DNA of 54,107 bases. Source: Bacteroidales bacterium (GTDB lineage Bacteria; Bacteroidota; Bacteroidia; Bacteroidales; UBA932). Position numbers and translations under genes: made by a program. The notes beneath the pieces are model-generated. The model saw only the letters and a program-made list of their open reading frames with translations, was not told the DNA's origin and searched no databases. The stretch spans positions 1 to 54,107 of the forward strand of contig SFMG01000020.1 in the NCBI GenBank assembly GCA_004554455.1, in the 5' to 3' direction. The stretch's first letter is position 1. Every line of letters begins with the position of its first letter. Below, one piece after another: positions 41,117 to 49,685 of this stretch.

Positions 41117-42385
41117 TCATTTTCGCTTGCCGCGACCGGGCACGTTCTTCGGTTTCACAACCACGATACGGTCCTCCTCCACAGCCTTGGTGCCGGATGT
41201 CTTGAGGGCATCCTCGACGCGGATAGAGAAGTCGCTCAGTACGTTCATATAGTTGATGAAGGCCTCGTAAGGGGTGTCATACGGATTGAAGTACTTGTGG
41301 ACCGCACCGTCCGAGAAGAACTTGGTGCACATATAATAGAAATGGTCGCTTTCCTGAAGATGGCCGAAATCGGACCAGAGCTGCTGGTCGTTCAGTATGC
41401 CGAGCTTCTCGTTGAGGCTGTTGACCTTGGAGAAGGCGTCGTTCTGGAGTTCGTTGCCCAGCCATGCGCTGAGGTCTCTCTCCTCGTCAGCCCAGGAAAT
41501 AGGGTCCGGAACGTCGAGGGCGCCCACGGAAGCGTGCTTCTTTGCGGCCTCCTTAGGGGTTACGAACTCGAAGTCGCCGGCAGCTGCAACGGCAGCAGGG
41601 AGGCACTTCACGAAGTCGAAGATGCCGCTTTCGGCCTTCTGATGCTCTCCGAAGGTCTCGTAGTCCATAAAGAGGTTTATGATCTCGCCCTCGGCTGCCT
41701 GGAGCCAGGATACATATTTCTCGCTGGTGAGAGGCCAGTTGTTCCAGGAACGGTCGGAGAAACGGAAGGCGATGTCGTCCGAAAGCGGAGCATTCCTCAG
41801 AAGGAGCTTGAGCTTCGGTGCCTTAGCGCCGGAATAGACATAATTCGGGGTCCTCCAGCCCATCACGTGCTTTGCACCCTCGGTAAGCATGGTCTTGAAG
41901 CCCATTTCATACACTGCGGCCCCTATGGCGTCGGAGTAGATGAGCTCGGTGTTGCGGAAAGTCACAGGAGTCACCCCGAAGGTCTCTTCTATGAGGGCCT
42001 TGTGCTTGAGCACCTGATGCTTGAACTCGGTAGCGGAAGAAAGGGATGCCAGAGAGTGGTAATAGGTCTCGGAGAGGAACTCCACGCAGCCGGTCTGAGC
42101 CAGGGCGCGGAAGCTGTCGATAACCTCCGGACAATGGCGCTCACACTGCTCGATGAAAGAGCCGGAGATGCTGAAAGCCAGCTTGAACTTGCCCTTGCCG
42201 GCCTTTATCATCTCGAGGAGCTGCGCGTTCATCGGCAGGTAGCAGCGGTCGGCCACCCTGCGGAGTATGGTCCTGTTCGCGAAGTCGTCGTAGTAGTGCG
42301 AGTCCTTCCCTATGTCAAAGAATCTGTACAGACGGAGCCTGGTAGGCTGATGTACCTGAAAATAGAGGCAGATGCTTTTTTTCAT
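41117..42385 (-). CDS. GH57-family alpha-glucan hydrolase/transferase
   Basis: The 422-aa cytosolic protein has the GH57 seven-stranded barrel motifs: YFQVHQPTRLR at the N-terminus, FSISGSFIEQ, the nucleophile Glu147 in FRNTELIYSD and the acid/base Asp241 in LFMDYETFGEH. GH57 members act as amylases, 4-alpha-glucanotransferases or branching enzymes. There is no signal peptide, so it acts on internal glucan. It lies between the GT4 gene (13-nt gap) and the synthase-phosphorylase fusion (22-nt gap). The trio debranching enzyme, GT4, GH57 is a recurring Bacteroidetes arrangement. Which GH57 activity it has cannot be read by eye. Confidence 0.9.
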   Translation of the reverse strand: MKKSICLYFQVHQPTRLRLYRFFDIGKDSHYYDDFANRTILRRVADRCYLPMNAQLLEMIKAGKGKFKLAFSISGSFIEQCERHCPEVIDSFRALAQTGCVEFLSETYYHSLASLSSATEFKHQVLKHKALIEETFGVTPVTFRNTELIYSDAIGAAVYEMGFKTMLTEGAKHVMGWRTPNYVYSGAKAPKLKLLLRNAPLSDDIAFRFSDRSWNNWPLTSEKYVSWLQAAEGEIINLFMDYETFGEHQKAESGIFDFVKCLPAAVAAAGDFEFVTPKEAAKKHASVGALDVPDPISWADEERDLSAWLGNELQNDAFSKVNSLNEKLGILNDQQLWSDFGHLQESDHFYYMCTKFFSDGAVHKYFNPYDTPYEAFINYMNVLSDFSIRVEDALKTSGTKAVEEDRIVVVKPKNVPGRGKRK

Positions 42386-42398
42386 ATATTTTGACTTT

Positions 42399-43688
42399 TT
42401 ATTTTATCACTGATTCATATACGGCCTTGATCTTTGCGGCGGCCTGGTTCCATTTGAGCGCGTTCACCTCGTCGCGTCCGCAGCGGGCAGCAAGCGACGA
42501 TATCGCAGGGTAGTTGAGCAGGGCATATATTGCGTCGGCCATTGCATCTACATCCCAGAAATCGGTCTTGAGCGCATAGTCGAGAATCTCGGCGCAGCCG
42601 GACTGCTTGGAAATGATCGAAGGCACGTTGGTCTGCATCGCCTCGAGAGGCGAAATGCCGAAAGGCTCGCTGATGGACGGCATGATATATACGTCCGAGA
42701 GTGCGAACATCTTCTGCACGTCCTTTCCGCGCAGGAAGCCGGTGAAGTGGAAGCGGTCGGAAATGCCCAGGCGGGCGACGTGGCGTATGCACTTGTTGAG
42801 CATATCGCCGCTGCCGGCCATTACGAAGCGCACGTTGTCGCAGCGCTTGATGATCTTGGCGGCGGCCTCTATGAAATATTCCGGACCCTTCTGGTAGGTA
42901 ACGCGGCCGAGGAAGGTGACCACCTTGTCCTTTACTCCGCGTTCCACCTTGATTTCGTCGCGGCCGCTGAAGTCCACTGCGTTGTGGACGGCGACCACCT
43001 TGTCCGGGGATATGCCGTATTTGTTGATGCATATATTCCTTGTCAGCTCAGACACTGCAATGACCTTGTCCGCAGCCTGCATTCCCCTGGTTTCGAGGTC
43101 CAGTACGCGGGTGTCGATGTGGTCTTCGCTGGCACGGTCGTAGGAAGTGGCGTGCATATGTACTACCAGAGGCTTTCCGCTGACCTGCTTTGCGGCTATG
43201 CCGGCCAGGTAGGTGAGCCAGTCGTGGGCGTGTATGACGTCGAACTGACCCTCGTACTGGCGGGCGATGGACGCACCCACGAGGGCGTAGCGTGCCACCT
43301 CCTCCATAAGGTTGGAACCGTACTTGCCGGAGAATTTGTATTTCTGGCCGTAGCGTATGCTGAACTCCTCTCTCGTGCAGTGCTTTTCCTCCTCAACGAT
43401 ACGGTAGAAGTCATCAGGATCCACATAAGGAACCATATTGGAGCCGACCTGGACGAACTGGACCTTGCCGAGGAAGTCCTCGGTGTTGTGGTCCACGACA
43501 TCCACCTTGACGTCGCTCGCATTGATAATCTTTACGGCGCTTTCATCTTCGTCGCCGGAAGCGGATGGCATCACGAAAAGCACCTCCACGTCATTTGCGG
43601 CAAGACCCTTGGTCATACCGTAGCAGGCTGTTCCCAATCCGCCGGCGATATGGGGCGGGAACTCCCATCCGAACATCAGCACTCTCAT
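42399..43688 (-). CDS. GT4-family glycosyltransferase, alpha-glucan synthase-like
   Basis: The 429-aa GT-B fold enzyme begins MLMFGWEFPP-like (actual start MRVLMFGWEFPPHIAGGLGT) with the glycogen/starch-synthase N-terminal layout, including HAHDWLTYLAG. The C-terminal donor domain shows FLGRVTYQKGPEYFIEAA and the EX7E motif in SISEPFGISPLEAMQTNVPS. It is likely to add alpha-linked glucose and so could prime or extend glucan alongside the GT3 synthase. The donor nucleotide is unknown. It overlaps the debranching-enzyme gene by 4 nt (ATGA) and is followed by GH57. Confidence 0.88.
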   Translation of the reverse strand: MRVLMFGWEFPPHIAGGLGTACYGMTKGLAANDVEVLFVMPSASGDEDESAVKIINASDVKVDVVDHNTEDFLGKVQFVQVGSNMVPYVDPDDFYRIVEEEKHCTREEFSIRYGQKYKFSGKYGSNLMEEVARYALVGASIARQYEGQFDVIHAHDWLTYLAGIAAKQVSGKPLVVHMHATSYDRASEDHIDTRVLDLETRGMQAADKVIAVSELTRNICINKYGISPDKVVAVHNAVDFSGRDEIKVERGVKDKVVTFLGRVTYQKGPEYFIEAAAKIIKRCDNVRFVMAGSGDMLNKCIRHVARLGISDRFHFTGFLRGKDVQKMFALSDVYIMPSISEPFGISPLEAMQTNVPSIISKQSGCAEILDYALKTDFWDVDAMADAIYALLNYPAISSLAARCGRDEVNALKWNQAAAKIKAVYESVIK

Positions 43689-45625
43689 TTCTTCTCCTCC
43701 TTGTTTACATTGATCAAATATTCACACCTGAGCAGGGCTGCGGTGGCCTCGGCAGAGGAAATCGCTCCGTGCGGCTCGTGAGGTGGGTCTCCGTCGTAAA
43801 GCTCGGAGAAGGCACCCACGCCATGCTTGCTTATATCCTCATAGAAGCCCTCGGTAAGATACTCGGCCTTGCCTATGAAGGACGGGCCCATCATTCTGAA
43901 TGCGGTGGAAATGTACAGTTCGAGCAGCTCCGTCCTGGTGCAGCCGTTGTGGTAGGCGAGGTCCCTGTCTATCTGGGAGCCCTCATATACGCCCTTGTAA
44001 TAGACGCTGCGCGGCGAGAGTGTCCTCACACCCCTGCGGGTGAGGAGTTCGCGGTCCACGGTCTGCATTATGGAGGACTTCACCTCGTCATCGACAGGCG
44101 AGTACTTCACATAGGCGGCGACCAGCTGGTTCGAACGCACCTCCGGATGATAGTCGGAGGAATCGATATAGTCTCTGAGATAGCCCCAGTCCGGATTCCA
44201 GAACATCTTCTGGAAATTCGCCTTTGCGGCGTCGCGCACCGGCTCCATCTTCCTTACGAATTCACCATCGGCGTCTCCCCACTTGCGCTCCATATCGATG
44301 GCGAAGCAGAGGGCGTTGTACCACCAGGCATTGGTATCCACCTGATAGCCCGGCCTTTCGGTGACAGGATTTCCGTTTATATATGCATTCATCCAGCTGA
44401 GGGCGACGTGGTCCATCTGGGCCCATAGCAGGCCGTTCGGATGGAGGCTGACTTCGTTGCGGCGTCCCGGCAGGTAACTTTCGATGATGCCCTTGACGGT
44501 CTCCCCGTATTTCTGCCATACCCTCTTCTCGAGGCCCGCGAAGTCTATGTACTGCTGCAGGGTGTCGATGAGGCGGAGCGGGGCCTCTACCTGGGTGGTC
44601 CTGCGGAAGAGCCTCTCCTGATTGTCGGCGATGAGAGTGTCGAGTATTTCCTCGAATTCCGTGCAATCACCGGTGGCGTAAAGGGTAAGTCCCGGAAGGG
44701 AGGTGACGGTCTCGCGGAGCAGGCCCGTATATAGCCAGGAAAGACCGGCTGTAACCTGGGTCTTGCCGCCGCGGCTGCGTTTGAGCAGTTCGGCATTCCT
44801 GACAAGGATGTCGTGCCAGCTTTTCACCTGTCCCAGCTTGCGCAGGGCATTGTTGAACATCCTCTTGAGGGCCTTCGGATCGGCTTCCTCGACGGAGGCC
44901 GAGACGACGAAGCTCTCTCCAGGCTTCATCTCCACCGTCAGGACGCCCGGAACCAGCAGGTCCTCCACGCAGTCGAAACCGCGGCGGTACTCGTCGGAGT
45001 AGGTGATGCCGTTGTACCAGCTAGGGTTGTGGCGGTAGGTGAAAGGACAGCTGAGCTGAAGATTGAGCTCCGGACAGGAGCGGTAGAGCCTGTAGGACAC
45101 TCCGGAAGGAACCTCCACATAGGAAGTGTCGGCCTCGTCGTTACGGGAGGTGAGGGCGTGCACGTTCCTGAATGCAAGGAAAGGCTTCAGCTCGAGAGTC
45201 AGCTTGGAAGGTGACTCCTTCAGCTCGTAACGGATAAGCACCTGGTCGCTGTCCGGCGACATCAGGAACTGCTTGGTGAACACCACGTCTCCAACCTTGT
45301 AGGTGATGACAGGAGCAGAGTCGGCGTCAAAATCCACAATGTACTTGTGACCTCTCGGCTCGTAAACCGTACCATAACGGTGTATGGCAAGGTTGAACTG
45401 ATGGCCTTCCAGGATGATGCTCTCGTCCAGGGAGGAGAGGAGCAGCATCTGCTGGCCGTCCAGATTGTCCACAGGCACGGCCAGGAGGCCGTGATAGCGC
45501 CTGGTGTTGCAATCCACAATGCTCGTGTTGCAATAGGCACCCGTCTTGTTCGCAAGGATGATTTCCCTCTTGAGCGAATATGACAGGTTCACGAGCTCGG
45601 ATTTGTTGAACTTTAAGAATGCCAT
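43685..45625 (-). CDS. Glycogen debranching enzyme (GH133, amylo-alpha-1,6-glucosidase type)
   Basis: This 646-aa cytosolic enzyme removes alpha-1,6 branches. The N-terminal GDE_N beta domain (about 15-270) has NKTGAYCNTSIVDCNTRRYHGLL, shown here as SIVDCNTRRYHGLL. The C-terminal (alpha/alpha)6 GDE_C barrel begins near 290 with AGLSWLYTGLLRETVTSLPG, then LYATGDCTEFEEILDTLI. The late segment AYHNGCTRTELLELYISTAF is also typical. It has no signal peptide. It lies 10 nt after glgB and overlaps GT4 by 4 nt. Together with the phosphorylase half of the fusion it lets glycogen be mobilised fully. Confidence 0.92.
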   Translation of the reverse strand: MAFLKFNKSELVNLSYSLKREIILANKTGAYCNTSIVDCNTRRYHGLLAVPVDNLDGQQMLLLSSLDESIILEGHQFNLAIHRYGTVYEPRGHKYIVDFDADSAPVITYKVGDVVFTKQFLMSPDSDQVLIRYELKESPSKLTLELKPFLAFRNVHALTSRNDEADTSYVEVPSGVSYRLYRSCPELNLQLSCPFTYRHNPSWYNGITYSDEYRRGFDCVEDLLVPGVLTVEMKPGESFVVSASVEEADPKALKRMFNNALRKLGQVKSWHDILVRNAELLKRSRGGKTQVTAGLSWLYTGLLRETVTSLPGLTLYATGDCTEFEEILDTLIADNQERLFRRTTQVEAPLRLIDTLQQYIDFAGLEKRVWQKYGETVKGIIESYLPGRRNEVSLHPNGLLWAQMDHVALSWMNAYINGNPVTERPGYQVDTNAWWYNALCFAIDMERKWGDADGEFVRKMEPVRDAAKANFQKMFWNPDWGYLRDYIDSSDYHPEVRSNQLVAAYVKYSPVDDEVKSSIMQTVDRELLTRRGVRTLSPRSVYYKGVYEGSQIDRDLAYHNGCTRTELLELYISTAFRMMGPSFIGKAEYLTEGFYEDISKHGVGAFSELYDGDPPHEPHGAISSAEATAALLRCEYLINVNKEEKK

Positions 45626-45635
45626 ATATCCCTAA

Positions 45636-47639
45636 TTAAATTTCACGTTTCAAAACAATGGCCGTCCTCGCCGGCAGGTAAAGGCGGAGCGTGTGGTCAT
45701 ATTCCGGATTTCCGTTCGGACATCTGCCCTCGACGGAAAAATGGACTTCACCTTCCTTAAGACGGGAAAAACCATCAAAAACCGCCGCATCGGAGTCCAG
45801 ACTAAGCTTCCACTTCCCCTCCGGGGCAGAGAAGGCGTAATCATCAAACGAAGATGTGGCGTTAAAGTTCGCGGCAAAGATACAATCTTTCCTCCTAAAT
45901 ATCAACACCTTCTTTTGCTCATCCTGCACCAGGAGCTCCGGCTTTTCCTCAAGTGTACCGTCCTCCTTGACAAGATTTATCATAGCCTTGTCGAAGTTGC
46001 GCAGATAGCGGTAGCGGAGGTAGTCCGGCTCGGCGAGAGACCACTGGCGCCGGGCATATTTATAGGACCAGCCGTTCCCCTCGCGAGGGAAGTCTATCCA
46101 CTCCGGATGCCCGAATTCATTGCCCATGAAATTCAGGTAGCCGTCTCCGCAGGTGCCCAGGGTCACCAGTCTGATCATCTTGTGAAGGGCTATGCCCCTG
46201 TCCACCACCAGGGACTTGGAATCCTTGTTCATCGCCGTGTACATTTCGGCATCCATAAGACGGAAGATTATGGTCTTGTCCCCCACCATAGCCTGGTCGT
46301 GGCACTCGGCATAGCTGATGGTCTTCTCGTCAGCGCGCTTGTTGGTGAGCTGCCACCATATCTCTCCCATGCTCCACTGCTCGTCGGAGAGGGTCTTTAT
46401 CCATTTGATCCAGTTGTCGGCCACGCCCATGCTCATCCTGAAATCGAAGCCCACTCCGCCTTCCGCGAACGGGGCCGCCAAACCCGCCATTCCGCTGACA
46501 TCCTCGGCTATGGTGACCGCGTCCGGGTCGATCTCGTGCACCAGCATATTGGCCAGGGCCAGATAGCTCAGCGCGTTCTCATCGACGCCGTTGTTGAAAT
46601 AATTTTCGTAGCCGACGAAATCTTTGCCCAGCCCGTGGTCCCAGTAGAGCATACTGGTCACTCCGTCGAAACGGAAGCCGTCGAGCATATATTCCTCCAT
46701 CCAGAACTTGCAGTTGCTCAGCAGGAAATATTTCGTTTCCGGCTTGCCGTAGTCGAAGCAGCGCGAGCCCCAGGCCGGATGGCGTCCCTGCCAGCCGTTG
46801 TAGAAGTACAGGTCCTCGCGGCCGTCGAAGCGGCTCAGGCCTTCGGCCTCGTTGTCCACACTGTGCGAATGGACTATATCCATTATCACGGCTATGCCGG
46901 CCGCATGCGCGTCGTCCACCAGGCGCTTGAACTCCTCCGGGGTGCCGAAACGCGAGCTCAGGGCGTAGAAATTGGAAACCTGGTAGCCGAAGGAACCGTA
47001 GTACGGATGTTCCTGGAGGGCCATTATCTGTATGGTGTCATAGCCCAGGTCGATGATTTTCGGCAGTACGTTCAGGCGGAATTCCTCAAAGGTCCCGACC
47101 TTCTCCTCTTCGCTTGCCATACCTATGTGGCATTCGTAGATGAGAGGATGTTCGCGCTTCCCCGCCCTGCCGTGTTTCCAGCGATATGGCTCGGCCGGGT
47201 CCCAAACCTGGGCGCAGAAGAGCTTGGTCACCGGATCCTGCACTGCCCGTGTAACATAGGCAGGAAGCCTTTCCCCGCCTCCTCCCGGCCATTCGATGTA
47301 AAGCTTGTAGAGCATGCCGTGGGAAAGGAAAAGAGAAGGGAGAGTGATCTCCCAGTTGCCGTCCCCGACCGGATGCAGGGCATAGGCTTCGCTGCGTTTC
47401 CAGTTGTTGAACTCCCCTGTCAGCCAGATTCTGGTGGCATTGGGCGCCCACTCGCGGAAAACCCAGTCGCCCTTGCCGTCCCGGTGCAGCCCGTAGAAAA
47501 GGTGGTTGTTGAGGCCGGCCGAGAGCGAACCTCCGACAGCAATGCCGTCACGGAGTTTCTCTATCGCAGCGTGACGCCTGTCGATCACTTCCTGCCAGGG
47601 TTTCAGCCATTCATCCCTGTCGTAAATCATTTCTGCCAT
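45636..47639 (-). CDS. glgB: 1,4-alpha-glucan branching enzyme (eukaryote-like GH13_8)
   Basis: This 667-aa enzyme makes alpha-1,6 branches in glycogen. A CBM48 module lies at about 45-140 (WAPNATRIWLTGEFNNWKRS). The GH13 barrel contains DIVHSHSVDN (region I), GFRFDGV with nucleophile Asp325 (region II), TIAEDVSG with acid/base Glu379 (region III) and YAECHDQAMVGDK with the third Asp (region IV). The last motif and the lack of a long N-terminal extension place it with eukaryotic-type rather than E. coli-type branching enzymes. This matches the eukaryote-like GT3 synthase in the same operon. It lies 31 nt after xseB. Confidence 0.95.
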   Translation of the reverse strand: MAEMIYDRDEWLKPWQEVIDRRHAAIEKLRDGIAVGGSLSAGLNNHLFYGLHRDGKGDWVFREWAPNATRIWLTGEFNNWKRSEAYALHPVGDGNWEITLPSLFLSHGMLYKLYIEWPGGGGERLPAYVTRAVQDPVTKLFCAQVWDPAEPYRWKHGRAGKREHPLIYECHIGMASEEEKVGTFEEFRLNVLPKIIDLGYDTIQIMALQEHPYYGSFGYQVSNFYALSSRFGTPEEFKRLVDDAHAAGIAVIMDIVHSHSVDNEAEGLSRFDGREDLYFYNGWQGRHPAWGSRCFDYGKPETKYFLLSNCKFWMEEYMLDGFRFDGVTSMLYWDHGLGKDFVGYENYFNNGVDENALSYLALANMLVHEIDPDAVTIAEDVSGMAGLAAPFAEGGVGFDFRMSMGVADNWIKWIKTLSDEQWSMGEIWWQLTNKRADEKTISYAECHDQAMVGDKTIIFRLMDAEMYTAMNKDSKSLVVDRGIALHKMIRLVTLGTCGDGYLNFMGNEFGHPEWIDFPREGNGWSYKYARRQWSLAEPDYLRYRYLRNFDKAMINLVKEDGTLEEKPELLVQDEQKKVLIFRRKDCIFAANFNATSSFDDYAFSAPEGKWKLSLDSDAAVFDGFSRLKEGEVHFSVEGRCPNGNPEYDHTLRLYLPARTAIVLKREI

Positions 47640-47670
47640 ATATCCCCGAATTTAGGACTGTTAAAAACTC

Positions 47671-47850
47671 TTATCTGATTCCGTCCATCCCTTCCCTCGC
47701 CGTGCGCAGGTAGCGGCGGCAGGCCTCGATCAGGACGGCCGAACGTTTGATATATTTGTCTATGTCTCCTATACCGGTCTGAGGATCCTCGACCTTCTTG
47801 GCTATGGTCTCGAGTTCCTCCATCGCCTTGGCGTAATCGAATTCTTCCAT
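47671..47850 (-). CDS. xseB: Exodeoxyribonuclease VII small subunit
   Basis: The short helical subunit is needed for exonuclease VII, which degrades single-stranded DNA. The core FDYAKAMEELETIAKKVEDP and the terminal helix are typical. I start at the ATG at 47850 (MEEFDYAKAM), giving 59 aa. A longer frame from 47874 would begin directly at the xseA stop, but its first eight residues (FNSLIV region) look like leader DNA. Family members are usually 60-80 aa. It follows xseA and precedes glgB in the same direction. Confidence 0.85.
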   Translation of the reverse strand: MEEFDYAKAMEELETIAKKVEDPQTGIGDIDKYIKRSAVLIEACRRYLRTAREGMDGIR

Positions 47851-47874
47851 AAGTACTATCAGACTGTTAAACAA

Positions 47875-48975
47875 TTACTTGACTCTTGCTTCCACCTCTC
47901 CGTCCGGAAAGAGCAGACGGATCTCATCCCCGCTGTTGAAAACCCGTGCGGAACGGGCCACCTTTCCGGATGCGTCCAGGGTCAGCGTATATCCCCTTTT
48001 GAGTATGTTTCTCGGATCGGCGGCCAGTATGCGGCTTTCCATCATATCCACCTTCGCCGCCATCGCGTTCACCTTGTTCTGGAAAGCCAGCCGCAGGCGG
48101 GTGGAGTAATATGCGATCGCCTCGTCCTCGGCGGCGTAAAGGTCTATCAGCCAGTCGGCAAGGGCTGTAGGCGTCTTTACGTAGAGGCAGGCGGCCATAT
48201 CGGCTATATGATGGTCCTGGTCGTGGCCTATGCCCGTTATGACCGGGAAGGGACAGCGCGCGATTGCGGCGGCCATCACATATTCGTCAAAGCAGGCGAG
48301 GTCCAGCTTCGAACCGCCGCCGCGCATAAGCATCACGCAGTCGTAGGCTATGCCGGACGCCTCCACGGCCGCCAGCGCGTCCGCTACGGACTGGGGAGCC
48401 TGATCGCCCTGCACCGCGGCCGGATAGAGCTCCGTCGCATATACGAAACCGTATTCATTGCTCTCTATATGCCTGCAGAAATCGCGGTAACCTGCGGCAT
48501 CCGGAGCCGAGATCACCGCGATACGGTAAGGCAGGGAAGGCAAGGCGAGGCCCTTCTGCATATCCAGAAGTCCCTCGGACTCGAGACGCTTCAGGGTCAT
48601 CTGCCGCTTGAGCTCCCTTTCGCCCAGGGTGAATTCCGGATCTATATCGTTGATTACCAATGTGAAGCCATATAATTCGCTGTAGCTTGCCGAAACCTCG
48701 GCGAGCACCGTCATCCCTTCTTTCAGAGCTGAGCCGGTGACTTGCGCGAAACAGGCCGAAACCTGCGCCCATATATTCCTCCAGCAGACTGCGCGCGCCT
48801 TTGCGACGACGCGGCCTCCCTCGCTCTGCGAGAGTTCCAGATAACAATGTCCGTTGGAGCGGGCCTGCAACGCGCTTATCTCGGCTTTCACCCTGATCCT
48901 TCCGGGGAAGGCGGATTCCAGCTCGTCCTTTATGAGTGCCTGGAGCTCAACCAGCTCCAAAAATTCTTTCTCCAT
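47875..48975 (-). CDS. xseA: Exodeoxyribonuclease VII large subunit
   Basis: This 366-aa catalytic subunit degrades single-stranded DNA together with XseB. The N-terminal OB-fold region shows RVKAEISALQARSNGHCYLE and LAEVSASYSELYGFTLVIND. The catalytic part contains IAVISAPDAAGYRDFCRHI, CVMLMRGGGSKLDLACFD and VITGIGHDQDHHIADMAA, the family's strongest motif. It is shorter than the E. coli subunit (456 aa) in the C-terminal coiled-coil region, as is usual in Bacteroidetes. Promoter TATATTTGT lies 44 nt upstream. It heads a run of eight same-strand genes through the glycogen cluster to ribF. Confidence 0.93.
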   Translation of the reverse strand: MEKEFLELVELQALIKDELESAFPGRIRVKAEISALQARSNGHCYLELSQSEGGRVVAKARAVCWRNIWAQVSACFAQVTGSALKEGMTVLAEVSASYSELYGFTLVINDIDPEFTLGERELKRQMTLKRLESEGLLDMQKGLALPSLPYRIAVISAPDAAGYRDFCRHIESNEYGFVYATELYPAAVQGDQAPQSVADALAAVEASGIAYDCVMLMRGGGSKLDLACFDEYVMAAAIARCPFPVITGIGHDQDHHIADMAACLYVKTPTALADWLIDLYAAEDEAIAYYSTRLRLAFQNKVNAMAAKVDMMESRILAADPRNILKRGYTLTLDASGKVARSARVFNSGDEIRLLFPDGEVEARVK

Positions 48976-49018
48976 AATATCTCTCTCCGCTACCCTTGAA
49001 TATGTGGTTAGTTCGCCT

Positions 49019-49027
49019 ACAAATATA
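49019..49027 (-). promoter_or_regulatory. -7 box upstream of xseA
   Basis: The minus strand reads TATATTTGT. It is the only clear TAnnTTTG box found upstream of the xseA-to-ribF gene run. Confidence 0.6.
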
Positions 49028-49040
49028 AGGAAATTTATCT

Positions 49041-49049
49041 TATCTTTGC
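49041..49049 (+). promoter_or_regulatory. -7 box of the ysxC-prs-der operon
   Basis: TATCTTTGC matches TAnnTTTG and lies 26 nt before the ysxC ATG, divergent from the xseA promoter. Confidence 0.65.
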
Positions 49050-49074
49050 GCCCGAAATCAAGCGAGAGCCAGAG

Positions 49075-49683
49075 ATGAAAATCAAAGAAGCCCTATTCGC
49101 AGGTTCCAGTACCAGAATCTCGGAGAGACCGAAGCAGGTCTTTCCCGAGTTCGCGTTCATTGGGCGGTCGAACGTGGGAAAATCATCGCTCATCAACATG
49201 CTTACCGGCCACAGGAAACTCGCCAAGACCTCGGCGACTCCGGGCAAGACGCAACTGGTGAACCACTTCCTCATCAACCGCTGCTGGTATCTGGTGGACC
49301 TCCCCGGATACGGCTATGCCAAGCTCTCCAACACGGGACGCAAGAAGATAGAGCAGGTCATACGGAACTACATCACCCTTTCCCCAGACCTGGCGATGCT
49401 CTTCGTGCTGATTGATTCCCGCCACGACATCACCCGGGTGGACATGGATTTCCTCTTCGAACTCGGAGAGGGGCAGATTCCCTTCGGAATCATCTTCACC
49501 AAGGGGGACAAGCTCGGGCCGAACGCCCTTGCCGCACAGATAGAGCGCAACAAGCAGCAGATACTCGAACACTGGGAAGAACTTCCTCCCTGCTTCGTGT
49601 CCTCATCCGAAACGGGGCTTGGCCGGGACGAAATCCTGAACTACATAGACACGGTACTCGATACTCTTGAAACCAAAGCATAA
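49075..49683 (+). CDS. engB: Ribosome biogenesis GTPase YsxC/EngB
   Basis: This 202-aa GTPase assists large-subunit ribosome assembly. The P-loop GRSNVGKS is at residues 30-37, G3 is DLPGYGYAKL, and G4 reads FTKGDKLG (the TKxD motif). Switch region TSATPGKTQLVN is typical of the family. The gene leads a compact operon with prs and der. Confidence 0.95.
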   Translation: MKIKEALFAGSSTRISERPKQVFPEFAFIGRSNVGKSSLINMLTGHRKLAKTSATPGKTQLVNHFLINRCWYLVDLPGYGYAKLSNTGRKKIEQVIRNYITLSPDLAMLFVLIDSRHDITRVDMDFLFELGEGQIPFGIIFTKGDKLGPNALAAQIERNKQQILEHWEELPPCFVSSSETGLGRDEILNYIDTVLDTLETKA

Positions 49684-49685
49684 TC

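Noticed and set aside
47640..47670. Separate glgB promoter
   Set aside because: Only a weak TAAATTCGG resembles a -7 box, with no -33 partner.
45693..47678. A 661-codon open frame antisense to glgB
   Set aside because: It mirrors the glgB codons on the opposite strand, with no family signature; glgB has all catalytic motifs.
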